A stretch of 64,000 nt of DNA from Polynucleobacter campilacus. Its GTDB lineage: Bacteria; Pseudomonadota; Gammaproteobacteria; Burkholderiales; Burkholderiaceae. The notes below the pieces were generated by a model. The model worked only from the letters and a program-made list of their open reading frames with translations, did not search any database and had not been told where the DNA came from. Both the position numbers and the translations under genes were made by a program. The stretch covers positions 580,968-644,967 of the forward strand of contig NZ_NGUP01000003.1 in NCBI RefSeq assembly GCF_002206625.1, written 5' to 3'. Positions 53,789 through 64,000 of the stretch are shown piece after piece (the first letter of the stretch is position 1; each line of letters starts with the position of its first letter).

Positions 53789-53848
53789 CCAGTGATTGGT
53801 AGTGGCCAATCGCCAAATCTTTGTACAGTCGCTGAATTCGGAGATGAA

Positions 53849-56800
53849 ATGAACTATAGCTTCACCGAACGCAAGCGAGTCCGTAAAAGCTTTGCTAAGC
53901 GAGTAAATAACCACCAGGTTCCGTACCTGATCGCAACGCAGCTGGAATCCTACGCTAAATTTTTACAGGCTGAAAAGCCAGCAATGTCTCGTCTTACTGA
54001 GGGACTTCAAGCTGCCTTTACATCAGCATTCCCAATTGTGTCTAACAATGGCTATGCACGTATGGAATACGTGTCTTACCAGTTATCACAGCCACCATTT
54101 GACGTTAAAGAATGTCAACAACGTGGTTACACCTACCACTCTGCCTTACGCGCAAAAGTTCGCTTGATTATTTATGATCGCGAAGCGCCTACTAAGGTTA
54201 AAGAGGTAAAAGAGAGCGAAGTCTACATGGGTGAAATTCCACTCATGACAGAAAACGGCTCTTTTGTAATTAACGGTACTGAGCGCGTGATCGTTTCTCA
54301 GTTACACCGCTCCCCAGGCGTGTTCTTTGAGCACGATAAGGGCAAGACACACAGCTCAGGTAAGTTGCTGTTCTCAGCACGCATCATTCCTTACCGTGGT
54401 TCATGGCTTGATTTCGAATTTGACCCAAAAGATATTCTGTATTTCCGCGTTGACCGCCGTCGTAAGATGCCTGTCACCATTTTGCTCAAAGCAATTGGCT
54501 TAAACAACGAACAGATTCTTGCAAACTTCTTTAATTTTGATCATTTTGCATTGACAGCCAATGGCGGCTCTATGGAATTTGTTCCAGAGCGTTTGCGTGG
54601 TCAGCTGGCTAACTTTGATGTGCTTGATAAGAATGGCGTTGTAGTCATTCAAAAAGACAAGCGTATCAATGCAAAGCACATTCGTGAACTCGAAGCTGCT
54701 AAGACCAAAACAATCGCTGTACCAGATGATTATTTAATTGGTCGTGTAGTTGCACGCAATATTGTTGATCCAGATTCTGGTGAAATCTTGGCTTATGCTA
54801 ACGATGAAATCACTGAAGAGTTATTGGCTACATTGCGCGATGCAGGCATCAAGCAATTAGAAACTATTTACACCAATGATTTAGATTCTGGCGCGTATAT
54901 TTCTCAGACATTACGTACTGACGAAACTGCTGATCAAATGGCTGCTCGTATTGCTATTTATCGCATGATGCGTCCTGGTGAGCCGCCAACAGAAGATGCT
55001 GTTGAAGCTTTGTTTCAGCGCTTGTTCTATAGCGAAGATACCTACGACTTATCTCGTGTTGGCCGTATGAAGGTCAATAGCCGTCTGAATCGCCCTGAGA
55101 TGGAAGGTCTCATGGTGCTATCTAACGAAGATATTCTGGACACTATTAAGTCCCTCGTAGATTTACGTAACGGTAAGGGTGAAGTAGACGATATCGATCA
55201 CTTAGGTAATCGTCGCGTACGTTGCGTCGGCGAATTAGCTGAAAACCAATTCCGTGCTGGTTTGTCACGTGTTGAGCGTGCGGTTAAAGAGCGTCTCGGT
55301 CAAGCCGAAACAGAAAACCTCATGCCGCATGACTTGATTAACAGCAAGCCAATCTCTTCTGCGATTCGTGAGTTCTTTGGCTCTTCACAGTTATCCCAGT
55401 TTATGGACCAAACCAATCCACTTTCAGAGATCACGCACAAGCGTCGTATTTCTGCATTGGGGCCTGGTGGTTTGACCCGCGAGCGTGCAGGCTTTGAAGT
55501 ACGCGACGTGCATCCAACCCACTACGGACGTGTTTGCCCAATTGAGACTCCAGAAGGACCAAACATTGGTTTGATCAACTCACTCGCGTTATTTGCACGC
55601 TTGAATGAACATGGCTTCCTCGAGACTCCATACCGCAAGGTTTCCAATGGCAAGGTAAGTGATGAAGTGGTTTACCTCTCTGCGATTGAAGAAGCCAAGT
55701 ATGTGATTGCTCAGGCGAATGCAACGATCGACAAAAATGGCAAGTTGGCTGATGAGTTAGTTTCTGCTCGTGAAGCTGGTGAGACTCTGATGGTTAGCCC
55801 AGAGCGCATCAATTTTATTGACGTTGCTCCTAGCCAGATCGTTTCTGCTGCTGCTTCACTCGTGCCATTCTTAGAGCACGATGATGCGAACCGTGCCTTG
55901 ATGGGTGCGAACATGCAGCGTCAAGCAGTTCCTTGCTTGCGTCCAGATAAGCCATTGGTTGGTACAGGCTTAGAGCGTATTGTTGCTGTTGACTCAGGCA
56001 CTGTTGTATTAGCTAACCGCGGCGGTATTGTCGATTACGTTGATGCAAACCGTGTGGTGATTCGTGTGAACGATGATGAAACTGCAGCTGGTGAAGTCGG
56101 TGTGGATATTTATAACCTCATCAAGTACACCCGTTCAAACCAAAACACTAACATCAACCAACGTCCAATCGTGAAGGTTGGTGATCGCGTTGTACGCGGC
56201 GACGTTGTTGCTGATGGCGCATCTACCGACTTAGGCGAGTTAGCTTTGGGTCAAAACATGACTGTGGCATTTATGCCATGGAACGGTTACAACTTCGAAG
56301 ATTCAATCTTGATCTCTGAGAAGGTTGTTGCCGACGATCGTTACACCTCTATTCATATTGAAGAGTTGTCGGTTGTTGCGCGTGACACTAAGCTAGGTTC
56401 AGAAGAAATTACTCGCGATATCTCCAATTTGGCAGAGTCACAACTCTCCCGCCTGGATGAGAGCGGTATTGTTTACATCGGTGCTGAAGTTGAGGCTGGC
56501 GACGTATTGGTTGGTAAGGTAACTCCAAAGGGCGAGACTACTCTCACTCCAGAAGAGAAGCTCCTCCGTGCGATCTTCGGTGAAAAAGCATCTGATGTTA
56601 AAGATACGTCTTTGCGTGTTCCTTCAGGAATGATTGGTACTGTCATTGATGTTCAAGTCTTCACCCGTGAAGGCATTGAGCGCGATGCACGTGCACAAGC
56701 CATTATTCAAGAAGAGTTACAGCGCTATCGTTTGGACTTAAACGACCAGTTGCGTATTGTTGAGGGCGATGCCTTCATGCGTTTAGAAAAGCTGTTGGTT

Positions 56801-57949
56801 GGCAAGGTTGTTAACGGCGGACCTAAGAAGTTAGCCAAAGGCAGCAAGATCGACAAAGATTACCTGGCTGATTTGGATAAGTACCATTGGTTTGATATTC
56901 GTCCAGCAGATGATGATGTTGCTTCTCAAGTTGAAGCAATTAAATCTTCTATTGAAGCCAAGCGTAAGCAGTTTGATGAAGCTTTTGAAGAGAAGCGCAC
57001 CAAGCTTACCCAGGGCGACGATTTGCAGCCTGGCGTAACCAAAATGGTGAAGGTGTACTTGGCTGTTAAGCGTCGCTTACAGCCTGGTGACAAGATGGCT
57101 GGTCGTCACGGTAATAAGGGTGTGGTTTCTAAAATTGCTCCCGCAGAAGATATGCCATTTATGGCTGACGGACGCCCTGTAGACATCGTCTTGAATCCAT
57201 TGGGCGTTCCTTCCCGTATGAACGTTGGTCAGATCTTGGAAACCCACTTAGGTTGGGCTGCTCAAGGCATTGGCAAGCGCATCGACGAGATGGTTCGTGA
57301 GCACGCTAAGCAAACTGAATTACGTAAGTTCTTCAAGCAGCTTTACAACGAAACTGGTCGTATCGAAGACATCGACAACTTCACTGATGAGCAGATCAAT
57401 GTTTTGGCTGAGAATCTCCGCCAAGGCTTGCCATTTGCAACACCAGTGTTTGACGGTGCTACTGAGTCAGAAATCAGCAGAATGCTTGAGTTGGCGTATC
57501 CAGAAGATGTTGCTAAATCTTTGAAGATGACCCCATCACGTCAGCAAATGATTTTGTGCGACGGTCGAACTGGTGATCAATTTGAGCGTCCAGTCACTGT
57601 TGGTGTCATGCATGTCTTGAAACTCCACCATTTGGTCGATGACAAGATGCACGCACGTTCAACTGGGCCTTACTCATTAGTAACGCAGCAGCCATTGGGT
57701 GGTAAAGCCCAGTTTGGTGGTCAGCGCTTTGGTGAGATGGAAGTTTGGGCCCTCGAAGCATACGGTGCTTCATATGTCTTGCAGGAAATGCTGACAGTGA
57801 AGTCCGATGACGTCGCAGGCCGTACCAAGGTTTACGAAAACATCGTCAAGGGCGAGCACACGATTGATGCTGGCATGCCCGAATCCTTCAACGTGCTGGT
57901 AAAAGAAATCCGTTCGTTGGGTATTGACATTGACATGGAGCGCAACTGA
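53849..57949 (+). CDS. rpoB: DNA-directed RNA polymerase subunit beta
   Basis: 1,366 residues from ATG 53849, with GGAGATGA upstream and the canonical [18 protein letters not shown] start; an earlier in-frame start at 53792 is not conserved. The rifampicin region reads [23 protein letters not shown], i.e. wild type. The C-terminal [50 protein letters not shown] is complete. It forms half of the polymerase active-site cleft with RpoC and ends 1 bp before rpoC. Confidence 0.98.
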   Translation: MNYSFTERKRVRKSFAKRVNNHQVPYLIATQLESYAKFLQAEKPAMSRLTEGLQAAFTSAFPIVSNNGYARMEYVSYQLSQPPFDVKECQQRGYTYHSALRAKVRLIIYDREAPTKVKEVKESEVYMGEIPLMTENGSFVINGTERVIVSQLHRSPGVFFEHDKGKTHSSGKLLFSARIIPYRGSWLDFEFDPKDILYFRVDRRRKMPVTILLKAIGLNNEQILANFFNFDHFALTANGGSMEFVPERLRGQLANFDVLDKNGVVVIQKDKRINAKHIRELEAAKTKTIAVPDDYLIGRVVARNIVDPDSGEILAYANDEITEELLATLRDAGIKQLETIYTNDLDSGAYISQTLRTDETADQMAARIAIYRMMRPGEPPTEDAVEALFQRLFYSEDTYDLSRVGRMKVNSRLNRPEMEGLMVLSNEDILDTIKSLVDLRNGKGEVDDIDHLGNRRVRCVGELAENQFRAGLSRVERAVKERLGQAETENLMPHDLINSKPISSAIREFFGSSQLSQFMDQTNPLSEITHKRRISALGPGGLTRERAGFEVRDVHPTHYGRVCPIETPEGPNIGLINSLALFARLNEHGFLETPYRKVSNGKVSDEVVYLSAIEEAKYVIAQANATIDKNGKLADELVSAREAGETLMVSPERINFIDVAPSQIVSAAASLVPFLEHDDANRALMGANMQRQAVPCLRPDKPLVGTGLERIVAVDSGTVVLANRGGIVDYVDANRVVIRVNDDETAAGEVGVDIYNLIKYTRSNQNTNINQRPIVKVGDRVVRGDVVADGASTDLGELALGQNMTVAFMPWNGYNFEDSILISEKVVADDRYTSIHIEELSVVARDTKLGSEEITRDISNLAESQLSRLDESGIVYIGAEVEAGDVLVGKVTPKGETTLTPEEKLLRAIFGEKASDVKDTSLRVPSGMIGTVIDVQVFTREGIERDARAQAIIQEELQRYRLDLNDQLRIVEGDAFMRLEKLLVGKVVNGGPKKLAKGSKIDKDYLADLDKYHWFDIRPADDDVASQVEAIKSSIEAKRKQFDEAFEEKRTKLTQGDDLQPGVTKMVKVYLAVKRRLQPGDKMAGRHGNKGVVSKIAPAEDMPFMADGRPVDIVLNPLGVPSRMNVGQILETHLGWAAQGIGKRIDEMVREHAKQTELRKFFKQLYNETGRIEDIDNFTDEQINVLAENLRQGLPFATPVFDGATESEISRMLELAYPEDVAKSLKMTPSRQQMILCDGRTGDQFERPVTVGVMHVLKLHHLVDDKMHARSTGPYSLVTQQPLGGKAQFGGQRFGEMEVWALEAYGASYVLQEMLTVKSDDVAGRTKVYENIVKGEHTIDAGMPESFNVLVKEIRSLGIDIDMERN

Positions 57950-57950
57950 T

Positions 57951-60900
57951 ATGAAAGCATTGCTCGATTTATTTAAGCAAACGCAGGGTGATGAGCAGTT
58001 TGATGTCATCAAGATTGGCCTTGCATCTCCTGAGAAAATTCGCTCATGGTCGTTTGGTGAAGTACGCAAACCAGAAACCATCAACTATCGGACTTTTAAG
58101 CCCGAGCGTGATGGTTTGTTCTGCGCCAAGATTTTTGGACCAACCAAAGACTACGAGTGCTTATGCGGTAAGTACAAGCGCTTAAAGTTCCGTGGCGTTA
58201 TCTGCGAGAAGTGCGGTGTTGAAGTAACCCTCGCTAAGGTACGTCGTGAGCGCATGGGCCACATTGAGTTGGCAGCCCCTGTAGCGCACATTTGGTTCTT
58301 GAAGTCCTTGCCATCCCGCTTGGGTATGGTTCTCGATATGACATTGCGTGATATTGAGCGCGTTCTCTACTTTGAAGCATATGTAGTCGTTGATCCCGGC
58401 ATGACTCCTGAAGGCGCAATGAAGCGCGGACAGATTATGTCTGAAGATGAGTACATTGCTAAGACTGAAGAGTATGGTGACGGTGCATTTACTGCCATCA
58501 TGGGCGCTGAAGGTATTCGTGATCTCTTGCGCGGTATTGATATCGATCGTGAAGTAGAATCGATTCGTGCCGATCTAAAAGCGACCGGCAGTGATGCCAA
58601 GATCAAGAAATACGCTAAGCGCTTAAAAGTTCTCGAAGCGTTCCAGACTTCAGGGATTAAGCCTGACTGGATGATCATGGAAGTATTGCCAGTATTGCCA
58701 CCTGAATTGCGCCCATTGGTGCCATTGGATGGCGGTCGCTTTGCTACCTCTGATTTGAACGACCTCTATCGTCGTGTGATCAACCGTAACAATCGTTTAA
58801 AGCGTTTGTTAGAGTTGCGTGCACCAGAGATCATCGTTCGTAACGAAAAACGCATGTTGCAAGAAGCGGTTGACTCATTGCTCGACAACGGTCGTCGCGG
58901 TAAGGCTATGACTGGCGCCAATAAGCGTCCTCTCAAGTCCTTGGCTGAGATGATTAAAGGTAAGAGCGGTCGTTTCCGTCAAAACTTGTTGGGTAAACGC
59001 GTTGACTACTCAGGTCGTTCAGTCATCGTGGTTGGCCCTACATTGAAATTGCATCAGTGCGGCTTACCAAAATTGATGGCTTTGGAATTGTTCAAACCAT
59101 TTATTTTCAACAAGCTTGAGACTTTAGGAATTGCAACCACTATTAAGGCTGCGAAGAAAGAAGTTGAGAGCCAGACTCCAATCGTTTGGGACATTCTCGA
59201 AGAAGTGATTCGTGAACATCCAATCATGCTCAACCGTGCGCCTACATTGCACCGTCTCGGTATTCAGGCTTTTGAGCCAATGCTGATTGAAGGCAAGGCA
59301 ATCCAATTGCACCCATTAGTCTGCGCGGCATTTAACGCTGACTTTGACGGTGACCAAATGGCGGTTCACGTTCCTTTGTCGCTCGAAGCACAAATGGAAG
59401 CACGTACATTGATGTTGGCTTCGAACAACGTATTGTTCCCAGCTAACGGCGAGCCATCTATCGTTCCTTCACAGGACGTGGTGTTGGGTCTGTACTACGC
59501 TACTCGTGACAAGATCAACGGTAAAGGCGAAGGCATGGTTTTCGCCAACATTACTGAAGTAGTGCGCGCATACGAAGCCGGTCAGGTTGAATTAGCCTCA
59601 CGCGTTGCTGTGCGTATTACTGAGTTTGAGATTGTTGATAAGAAAGCAGAGGGCGATGCCCGTTTTGCTGAAAAAACCAAGATTTACCAAACTTCAGTTG
59701 GCCGCGCAATCCTGTCTGAGATTTTGCCTAAAGGCATGTCTTTCGAGGAAATTAACAAGCCTTTGAAGAAAAAAGAAATCTCACGCTTGATCAACACCTC
59801 ATTCCGTAAGTGCGGATTGCGTGAAACAGTGATCTTTGCTGACCGCCTCTTGCAGTCTGGTTTCCGCTTAGCGACTAATGCCGGTATCTCAGTTGCAATC
59901 GACGATATGCTGATTCCTAGCTCAAAAGAGCGCATCATCTCCGAAGCTTCTAATAAGGTTAAGGAATATGACAAGCAGTTCATGTCAGGACTCGTAACCA
60001 ATCAAGAACGCTATAACAACGTCGTTGATATTTGGGGTGCTGCTGGCGACCAAGTTGGTAAGGCGATGATGGATGAGTTGTCACACGTTGACGTACTCGA
60101 CCGTAACGGTAAGACTGTGCGTCAAGAATCCTTTAACTCTATCTATATGATGGCGGATTCCGGCGCGCGTGGATCTGCAGCGCAGATTCGTCAGTTGGCT
60201 GGTATGCGTGGTTTGATGGCGAAGCCTGATGGCTCCATCATTGAGACTCCAATTACTGCAAACTTCCGTGAAGGCTTGAACGTATTGCAATACTTCATCT
60301 CTACCCACGGTGCTCGTAAAGGTTTGGCTGACACAGCGTTAAAGACAGCGAACTCTGGTTACTTGACACGACGTCTATGCGACGTTACTCAAGACCTCGT
60401 AGTGATTGAAGATGATTGCGGTGCAACTTCTGGCGTTACTATGAAGGCCCTTGTTGAGGGCGGCGAAATTATCGAGGCATTACGTGATCGTATTTTGGGT
60501 CGTGTATGTATCGGTGACATCGTTCACCCTGATACGCAAGAAGTCATTGTTCCTAACGACACATTACTCGATGAAGATCATGTTGATCAAATCGTGGCAT
60601 TGGGTATCGACGAAGTTAAAGTTCGCACAGTGCTGTCTTGCTTAACTCGTTTCGGCTTATGCGCGAAGTGCTACGGACGTGATTTGGGTCGCGGTGGTTT
60701 GGTCAACGTTGGTGAGGCAGTAGGTGTTATTGCTGCTCAGTCCATCGGTGAGCCAGGCACCCAGTTGACGATGCGTACTTTCCACATCGGTGGTGCAGCA
60801 TCACGGGCATTAGTTGCAAGCAATATTGAAGCCAAGTCTAACGGTACATTGAAGTTCTCCGGCACGATGCGTGTTGTGAAGAACGCGAAGGGCGAGCAGA

Positions 60901-62213
60901 TAGTGATTTCACGTTCTGGCGAAGCCTTGATCGTTGATGACAATGGTCGCGAGCGCGAGCGTCATAAAGTGCCTTATGGTGCAACGCTCTTGTTAAAAGA
61001 AGATGCAGCAGTTAAGGCCGGCGCAAGCTTGGCGACTTGGGATCCATTAACACGCCCGATTATTTCTGAGTACGCTGGTACCGCTCGCTTCGATAACGTA
61101 GAAGAGGGTGTAACTGTTGCCAAGCAGGTTGACGAAGTTACCGGCCTTTCCACTCTGGTGGTTATTGACGGTAAGCGTCGTTCAGCAGCAAGCAAAGGCG
61201 TTCGCCCAATGATCAACCTGGTTGATGCTAAGGGTAACGAAGTCATGATTGCCGGCACCGATCATCCAGTAAACATCGGCCTGCAAGTTGGCGCTTTGAT
61301 TACTGTCAAGGATGGTCAGAAGGTTGAAGTTGGTGAAGTATTGGCGCGTATTCCAATCGAATCACAGAAGACTCGCGACATTACTGGCGGCTTGCCACGC
61401 GTTGCAGAATTGTTCGAAGCACGTTCACCAAAAGATGCAGCTGTATTGGCGAAAGTCACTGGAACAGTCTCCTTCGGTAAAGAAACCAAAGGTAAACAAC
61501 GTTTGGTGATTACCGATATGGACGGCGAAGCTAATGAATTCTTGATTCCTAAAGAGAAGCAAGTTCTCGTTCATGACGGTCAAGTTGTGAACAAGGGCGA
61601 GATGATTGTGGAAGGCCCTGCCGATCCACACGATATCTTGACACTCAGAGGTATTGAAGAGTTGGCTATCTACATCGTTGACGAAGTTCAAGACGTTTAC
61701 CGTTTGCAAGGCGTGAAGATTAATGACAAGCACATTGAAGTGATCGTGCGTCAAATGTTACGTCGCGTGCAAATTACTGATGGTGGCGATACCGCTTACA
61801 TCACTGGTGAGCAAGTTGAGCGTTCAAAACTCTACGATGCGAACGATTTAGTGATTGCTGAAGGTAAGCGCCCAGCGCAGTTTGAGAACGTATTACTGGG
61901 TATTACCAAGGCGTCCTTGTCGACAGATAGCTTCATTTCAGCAGCTTCTTTCCAAGAAACTACCCGTGTATTGACCGAAGCCGCGATTATGGGCAAGACC
62001 GATACACTCCGTGGACTCAAGGAAAACGTCATTATTGGTCGCCTGATTCCTGCTGGTACCGGCTTGTCTTACCGCCGTGCACGCAAGGTCAGAGAGCAAT
62101 TCGAGCGTGATCGCGCTCAAATGATTGCCGCCGAAGAGGAAGCAATGGCCAATATGCCTGTAGAAATCGAGGCTGAAGTCGTTGCTCCTGCTGGGGAGGC
62201 CGATCCGAGCTAA
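57951..62213 (+). CDS. rpoC: DNA-directed RNA polymerase subunit beta'
   Basis: 1,420 residues from ATG 57951 ([10 protein letters not shown]); an earlier in-frame start overlaps rpoB and is unlikely. The first zinc finger ([23 protein letters not shown]) is near residue 70. The catalytic Mg-binding [12 protein letters not shown] is near 462, the bridge/trigger region includes [16 protein letters not shown], and the second zinc cluster ([16 protein letters not shown]) is near 890. An intrinsic terminator follows 10 bp after the stop. Confidence 0.98.
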   Translation: MKALLDLFKQTQGDEQFDVIKIGLASPEKIRSWSFGEVRKPETINYRTFKPERDGLFCAKIFGPTKDYECLCGKYKRLKFRGVICEKCGVEVTLAKVRRERMGHIELAAPVAHIWFLKSLPSRLGMVLDMTLRDIERVLYFEAYVVVDPGMTPEGAMKRGQIMSEDEYIAKTEEYGDGAFTAIMGAEGIRDLLRGIDIDREVESIRADLKATGSDAKIKKYAKRLKVLEAFQTSGIKPDWMIMEVLPVLPPELRPLVPLDGGRFATSDLNDLYRRVINRNNRLKRLLELRAPEIIVRNEKRMLQEAVDSLLDNGRRGKAMTGANKRPLKSLAEMIKGKSGRFRQNLLGKRVDYSGRSVIVVGPTLKLHQCGLPKLMALELFKPFIFNKLETLGIATTIKAAKKEVESQTPIVWDILEEVIREHPIMLNRAPTLHRLGIQAFEPMLIEGKAIQLHPLVCAAFNADFDGDQMAVHVPLSLEAQMEARTLMLASNNVLFPANGEPSIVPSQDVVLGLYYATRDKINGKGEGMVFANITEVVRAYEAGQVELASRVAVRITEFEIVDKKAEGDARFAEKTKIYQTSVGRAILSEILPKGMSFEEINKPLKKKEISRLINTSFRKCGLRETVIFADRLLQSGFRLATNAGISVAIDDMLIPSSKERIISEASNKVKEYDKQFMSGLVTNQERYNNVVDIWGAAGDQVGKAMMDELSHVDVLDRNGKTVRQESFNSIYMMADSGARGSAAQIRQLAGMRGLMAKPDGSIIETPITANFREGLNVLQYFISTHGARKGLADTALKTANSGYLTRRLCDVTQDLVVIEDDCGATSGVTMKALVEGGEIIEALRDRILGRVCIGDIVHPDTQEVIVPNDTLLDEDHVDQIVALGIDEVKVRTVLSCLTRFGLCAKCYGRDLGRGGLVNVGEAVGVIAAQSIGEPGTQLTMRTFHIGGAASRALVASNIEAKSNGTLKFSGTMRVVKNAKGEQIVISRSGEALIVDDNGRERERHKVPYGATLLLKEDAAVKAGASLATWDPLTRPIISEYAGTARFDNVEEGVTVAKQVDEVTGLSTLVVIDGKRRSAASKGVRPMINLVDAKGNEVMIAGTDHPVNIGLQVGALITVKDGQKVEVGEVLARIPIESQKTRDITGGLPRVAELFEARSPKDAAVLAKVTGTVSFGKETKGKQRLVITDMDGEANEFLIPKEKQVLVHDGQVVNKGEMIVEGPADPHDILTLRGIEELAIYIVDEVQDVYRLQGVKINDKHIEVIVRQMLRRVQITDGGDTAYITGEQVERSKLYDANDLVIAEGKRPAQFENVLLGITKASLSTDSFISAASFQETTRVLTEAAIMGKTDTLRGLKENVIIGRLIPAGTGLSYRRARKVREQFERDRAQMIAAEEEAMANMPVEIEAEVVAPAGEADPS

Positions 62214-62223
62214 TTTAGTCATT

Positions 62224-62247
62224 CTGGCCTGAAATGGCCAGTTTTTT
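62224..62247 (+). terminator. rpoBC intrinsic terminator
   Basis: CTGGCC (62224-62229) pairs with GGCCAG (62236-62241) around a 6-nt loop, followed by TTTTTT. It lies just after rpoC and just before the str operon promoter. Confidence 0.88.
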
Positions 62248-62257
62248 CCTCATTTGG

Positions 62258-62286
62258 TTGACGGAAAAGGCTGGCCAAGCTAGAAT
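62258..62286 (+). promoter_or_regulatory. str operon promoter (rpsL-rpsG-fusA)
   Basis: TTGACG at 62258-62263 and TAGAAT at 62281-62286 with 17-bp spacing, a near-consensus sigma-70 promoter. It lies 106 bp upstream of the rpsL start and downstream of the rpoBC terminator. Confidence 0.82.
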
Positions 62287-62391
62287 GCTGAGTTCTACTG
62301 ATTCAGAAGAAGGTCTTTTTTGACCTAGAAATTGTCTAAGTCATTGATTTTCTTGAAGAAAGCAACAAAGAAGTACTAACCGAGCTATTTT

Positions 62392-62772
62392 ATGCCAACA
62401 ATTAATCAATTAATACGTAAGCCAAGATCAAGGCTGATCGTTAAAAGCAAAAGCCCTGCACTTGAAAACAGTCCGCAGCGCCGTGGTGTTTGTACACGTG
62501 TGTACACAACCACTCCTAAAAAACCTAACTCTGCGCTGCGTAAAGTAGCCAAAGTTCGCTTAACCAATGGTTTTGAAGTCATTTCATACATTGGTGGTGA
62601 AGGCCATAACCTCCAGGAACACTCAGTAGTGTTGATCCGCGGTGGTCGTGTAAAGGATTTGCCAGGTGTTCGTTACCACATCGTTCGTGGTTCACTAGAC
62701 TTGCAAGGGGTTAAAGACCGCAAGCAATCTCGTTCCAAGTACGGTGCTAAGCGCGCTAAGAAAACTGCTTAA
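62392..62772 (+). CDS. rpsL: 30S ribosomal protein S12
   Basis: 126 residues, standard uS12. [18 protein letters not shown] and [19 protein letters not shown] contain the two lysines whose mutation gives streptomycin resistance; both are the sensitive wild type. It sits at the decoding centre. It is the first gene of the str operon. Confidence 0.98.
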   Translation: MPTINQLIRKPRSRLIVKSKSPALENSPQRRGVCTRVYTTTPKKPNSALRKVAKVRLTNGFEVISYIGGEGHNLQEHSVVLIRGGRVKDLPGVRYHIVRGSLDLQGVKDRKQSRSKYGAKRAKKTA

Positions 62773-62935
62773 TTTTTTAAGAATTAAGCAGTTTGAGTTT
62801 TTGTAATAAGTCATTTTTTGTCAGACTTAAAAGACAAGTAAGTGGTTGTTCCGTCTAGAAATTTTTTCTAGATAGTAGTGCAACCGGAGCGGGTGATCCA
62901 AATGGGTCATCCCTAACTGAACTGAAGGAATAGTT
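62773..62935 (+). promoter_or_regulatory. rpsL-rpsG spacer, probable S7 regulatory region
   Basis: A 163-bp untranslated spacer. A hairpin at 62891-62913 (GGGTGATCC against GGGTCATCCC with one bulged T, AAAT loop) lies 22 bp before the rpsG start. A second, CTAGAAA/TTTCTAG-type, is near 62856-62872. In E. coli S7 binds this spacer to repress rpsG and fusA; the same logic is inferred here. Confidence 0.45.
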
Positions 62936-63406
62936 ATGCCACGTCGTCGTGAAGTTCCCAAACGGGAAATTTTGCCGGATCCAAAATTCGGTAATGTAGA
63001 AGTAGCTAAATTTATGAACGTCCTCATGTTGGACGGCAAGAAATCGGTTGCAGAGCGCATTGTTTACGGTGCCTTTGATCACATCGAGAAAAAAGCTAAA
63101 AAAGAGCCGCTTGAAATTTTTTCTACAGCCATGGGCAACGTTAAGCCAATGGTTGAAGTGAAGAGCCGTCGTGTTGGCGGTGCTAACTATCAGGTTCCTG
63201 TTGAAGTTCGTCCATCACGTCGTTCTGCTTTAGCTATGCGCTGGGTGCGCGAAGCTGCTAAAAAGCGTGGCGAGAAATCGATGGCTCAACGTTTGGCCAA
63301 TGAATTATTAGAGGCTGCTGAAGGTCGTGGCGGCGCAATGAAGAAGCGTGAAGAAGTTCACCGTATGGCAGAAGCTAACAAAGCTTTCTCACATTTCCGC
63401 TTCTAA
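62936..63406 (+). CDS. rpsG: 30S ribosomal protein S7
   Basis: 156 residues, standard uS7. [20 protein letters not shown] starts the protein, and [22 protein letters not shown] and [14 protein letters not shown] are family segments. It nucleates assembly of the 30S head and is the operon's translational repressor in E. coli. A GAAGGA ribosome site precedes the ATG. Confidence 0.98.
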   Translation: MPRRREVPKREILPDPKFGNVEVAKFMNVLMLDGKKSVAERIVYGAFDHIEKKAKKEPLEIFSTAMGNVKPMVEVKSRRVGGANYQVPVEVRPSRRSALAMRWVREAAKKRGEKSMAQRLANELLEAAEGRGGAMKKREEVHRMAEANKAFSHFRF

Positions 63407-63433
63407 TCCAATAGTTAAGAAAAGGCACCAACA

Positions 63434-64000
63434 GTGGCACGTAAAACCCCCATCGACAAATACCGCAATATTGGTATTTCTGCGCACATTGACGCAGGTA
63501 AGACAACAACTACAGAACGCGTTTTGTTCTACACCGGCGTGAACCACAAAATCGGTGAAGTGCATGATGGCGCAGCTACCATGGACTGGATGGAGCAAGA
63601 GCAAGAGCGTGGCATCACGATTACCTCTGCTGCTACCACCACTTTCTGGAAGGGTATGGCAGGAACAATGCCTGAGCACCGTATCAATATTATTGATACC
63701 CCAGGGCACGTAGATTTCACGATTGAAGTTGAGCGCTCAATGCGCGTTTTGGATGGTGCTTGCATGGTTTACTGTGCGGTAGGCGGAGTACAGCCACAAT
63801 CAGAAACAGTTTGGCGTCAAGCTAACAAGTATCGCGTTCCACGTTTAGCATTTGTAAACAAGATGGACCGTACTGGCGCCAACTTCTTCAAGGTCTATGA
63901 CCAAATGAAGTTGCGTCTCAAAGCAAATCCAATCTTGATTCAAATTCCAATCGGCGCAGAAGAAAACTTCAAAGGCGTTGTAGACTTAGTCAAGATGAAG
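63434..64000 (+). CDS. fusA: Elongation factor G, N-terminal part (cut by window end)
   Basis: From GTG 63434 the frame gives 189 residues and runs off the right edge. It begins [20 protein letters not shown] and shows G1 [13 protein letters not shown], switch I with [12 protein letters not shown]3 DTPGHVDF and G4 NKMD, identifying EF-G, the translocation GTPase. It follows rpsG by 27 bp in the usual str order. The remaining domains are outside the window. Confidence 0.97.
   Translation, partial: MARKTPIDKYRNIGISAHIDAGKTTTTERVLFYTGVNHKIGEVHDGAATMDWMEQEQERGITITSAATTTFWKGMAGTMPEHRINIIDTPGHVDFTIEVERSMRVLDGACMVYCAVGGVQPQSETVWRQANKYRVPRLAFVNKMDRTGANFFKVYDQMKLRLKANPILIQIPIGAEENFKGVVDLVKMK

Overview
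The window looks like the replication-origin region of a betaproteobacterial chromosome, order Burkholderiales. The likeliest genus is Polynucleobacter: moderate base composition, the order rpmH-dnaA-dnaN-gyrB, a branched-chain amino-acid-type ABC transporter right after gyrB, an atp operon followed by hemE, and a Burkholderiales-like 16S rRNA. The genus is inferred from memory of gene order and sequence; no search was run. Almost everything is housekeeping. No phage, insertion sequence, CRISPR array or defence island is visible.

Layout. 1-7276: leftward genes topB (partial, the only + gene here), mnmC-like oxidoreductase, pckG, mnmE, yidC, yidD, rnpA, rpmH. 7277-9177: oriC and dnaA, with DnaA boxes on both sides of dnaA and an exact 18-bp AT-rich repeat on each side. 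From 9178 most genes read rightward: dnaN, gyrB, a SET-domain protein, a DUF3717 protein, and the transporter livG-livF-livK-livH-livM. 18.2-21.1 kb is a leftward trio (phosphotransferase, SDR, acyl-CoA dehydrogenase) resembling 4-hydroxyacyl-CoA catabolism. Then come a TSUP permease, two perfect parS sites, mnmG, rsmG, parA, parB, the complete F1Fo ATP synthase operon (atpI-B-E-F-H-A-G-D-C), hemE, a DnaA-box-bearing gap, and priA. 37.1-42.8 kb holds gcvH, a small zinc-binding protein, a fatty acid desaturase, tRNA-Arg, an orphan membrane anchor, rsmI, diaA/gmhA-like, a dolP-like lipoprotein, a cytochrome c and a GNAT acetyltransferase.

43.0-48.4 kb is a complete rRNA operon (16S, tRNA-Ile, tRNA-Ala, 23S, 5S) with promoter, boxA sites, processing stalks and terminator. 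It is followed by tRNA-Tyr, tRNA-Gly, tRNA-Thr, tuf, tRNA-Trp, secE, nusG, rplK, rplA, rplJ, rplL, rpoB, rpoC, and then the str operon rpsL, rpsG, fusA (cut by the window end).

The parts fit together as a growth and chromosome-maintenance block: initiation (DnaA, DnaN, DiaA-like), restart (PriA), supercoiling (GyrB, TopB), segregation (ParABS), membrane insertion (YidC, SecE), tRNA wobble-U34 modification (MnmE, MnmG, MnmC-like), energy supply (ATP synthase) and the transcription/translation core. The most interesting points are regulatory RNA structures before rplJ and between rplL and rpoB, the DnaA-box cluster before priA, the acyl-CoA module, and a cytochrome-type membrane anchor with no heme domain. 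I found no clearly new biological system.
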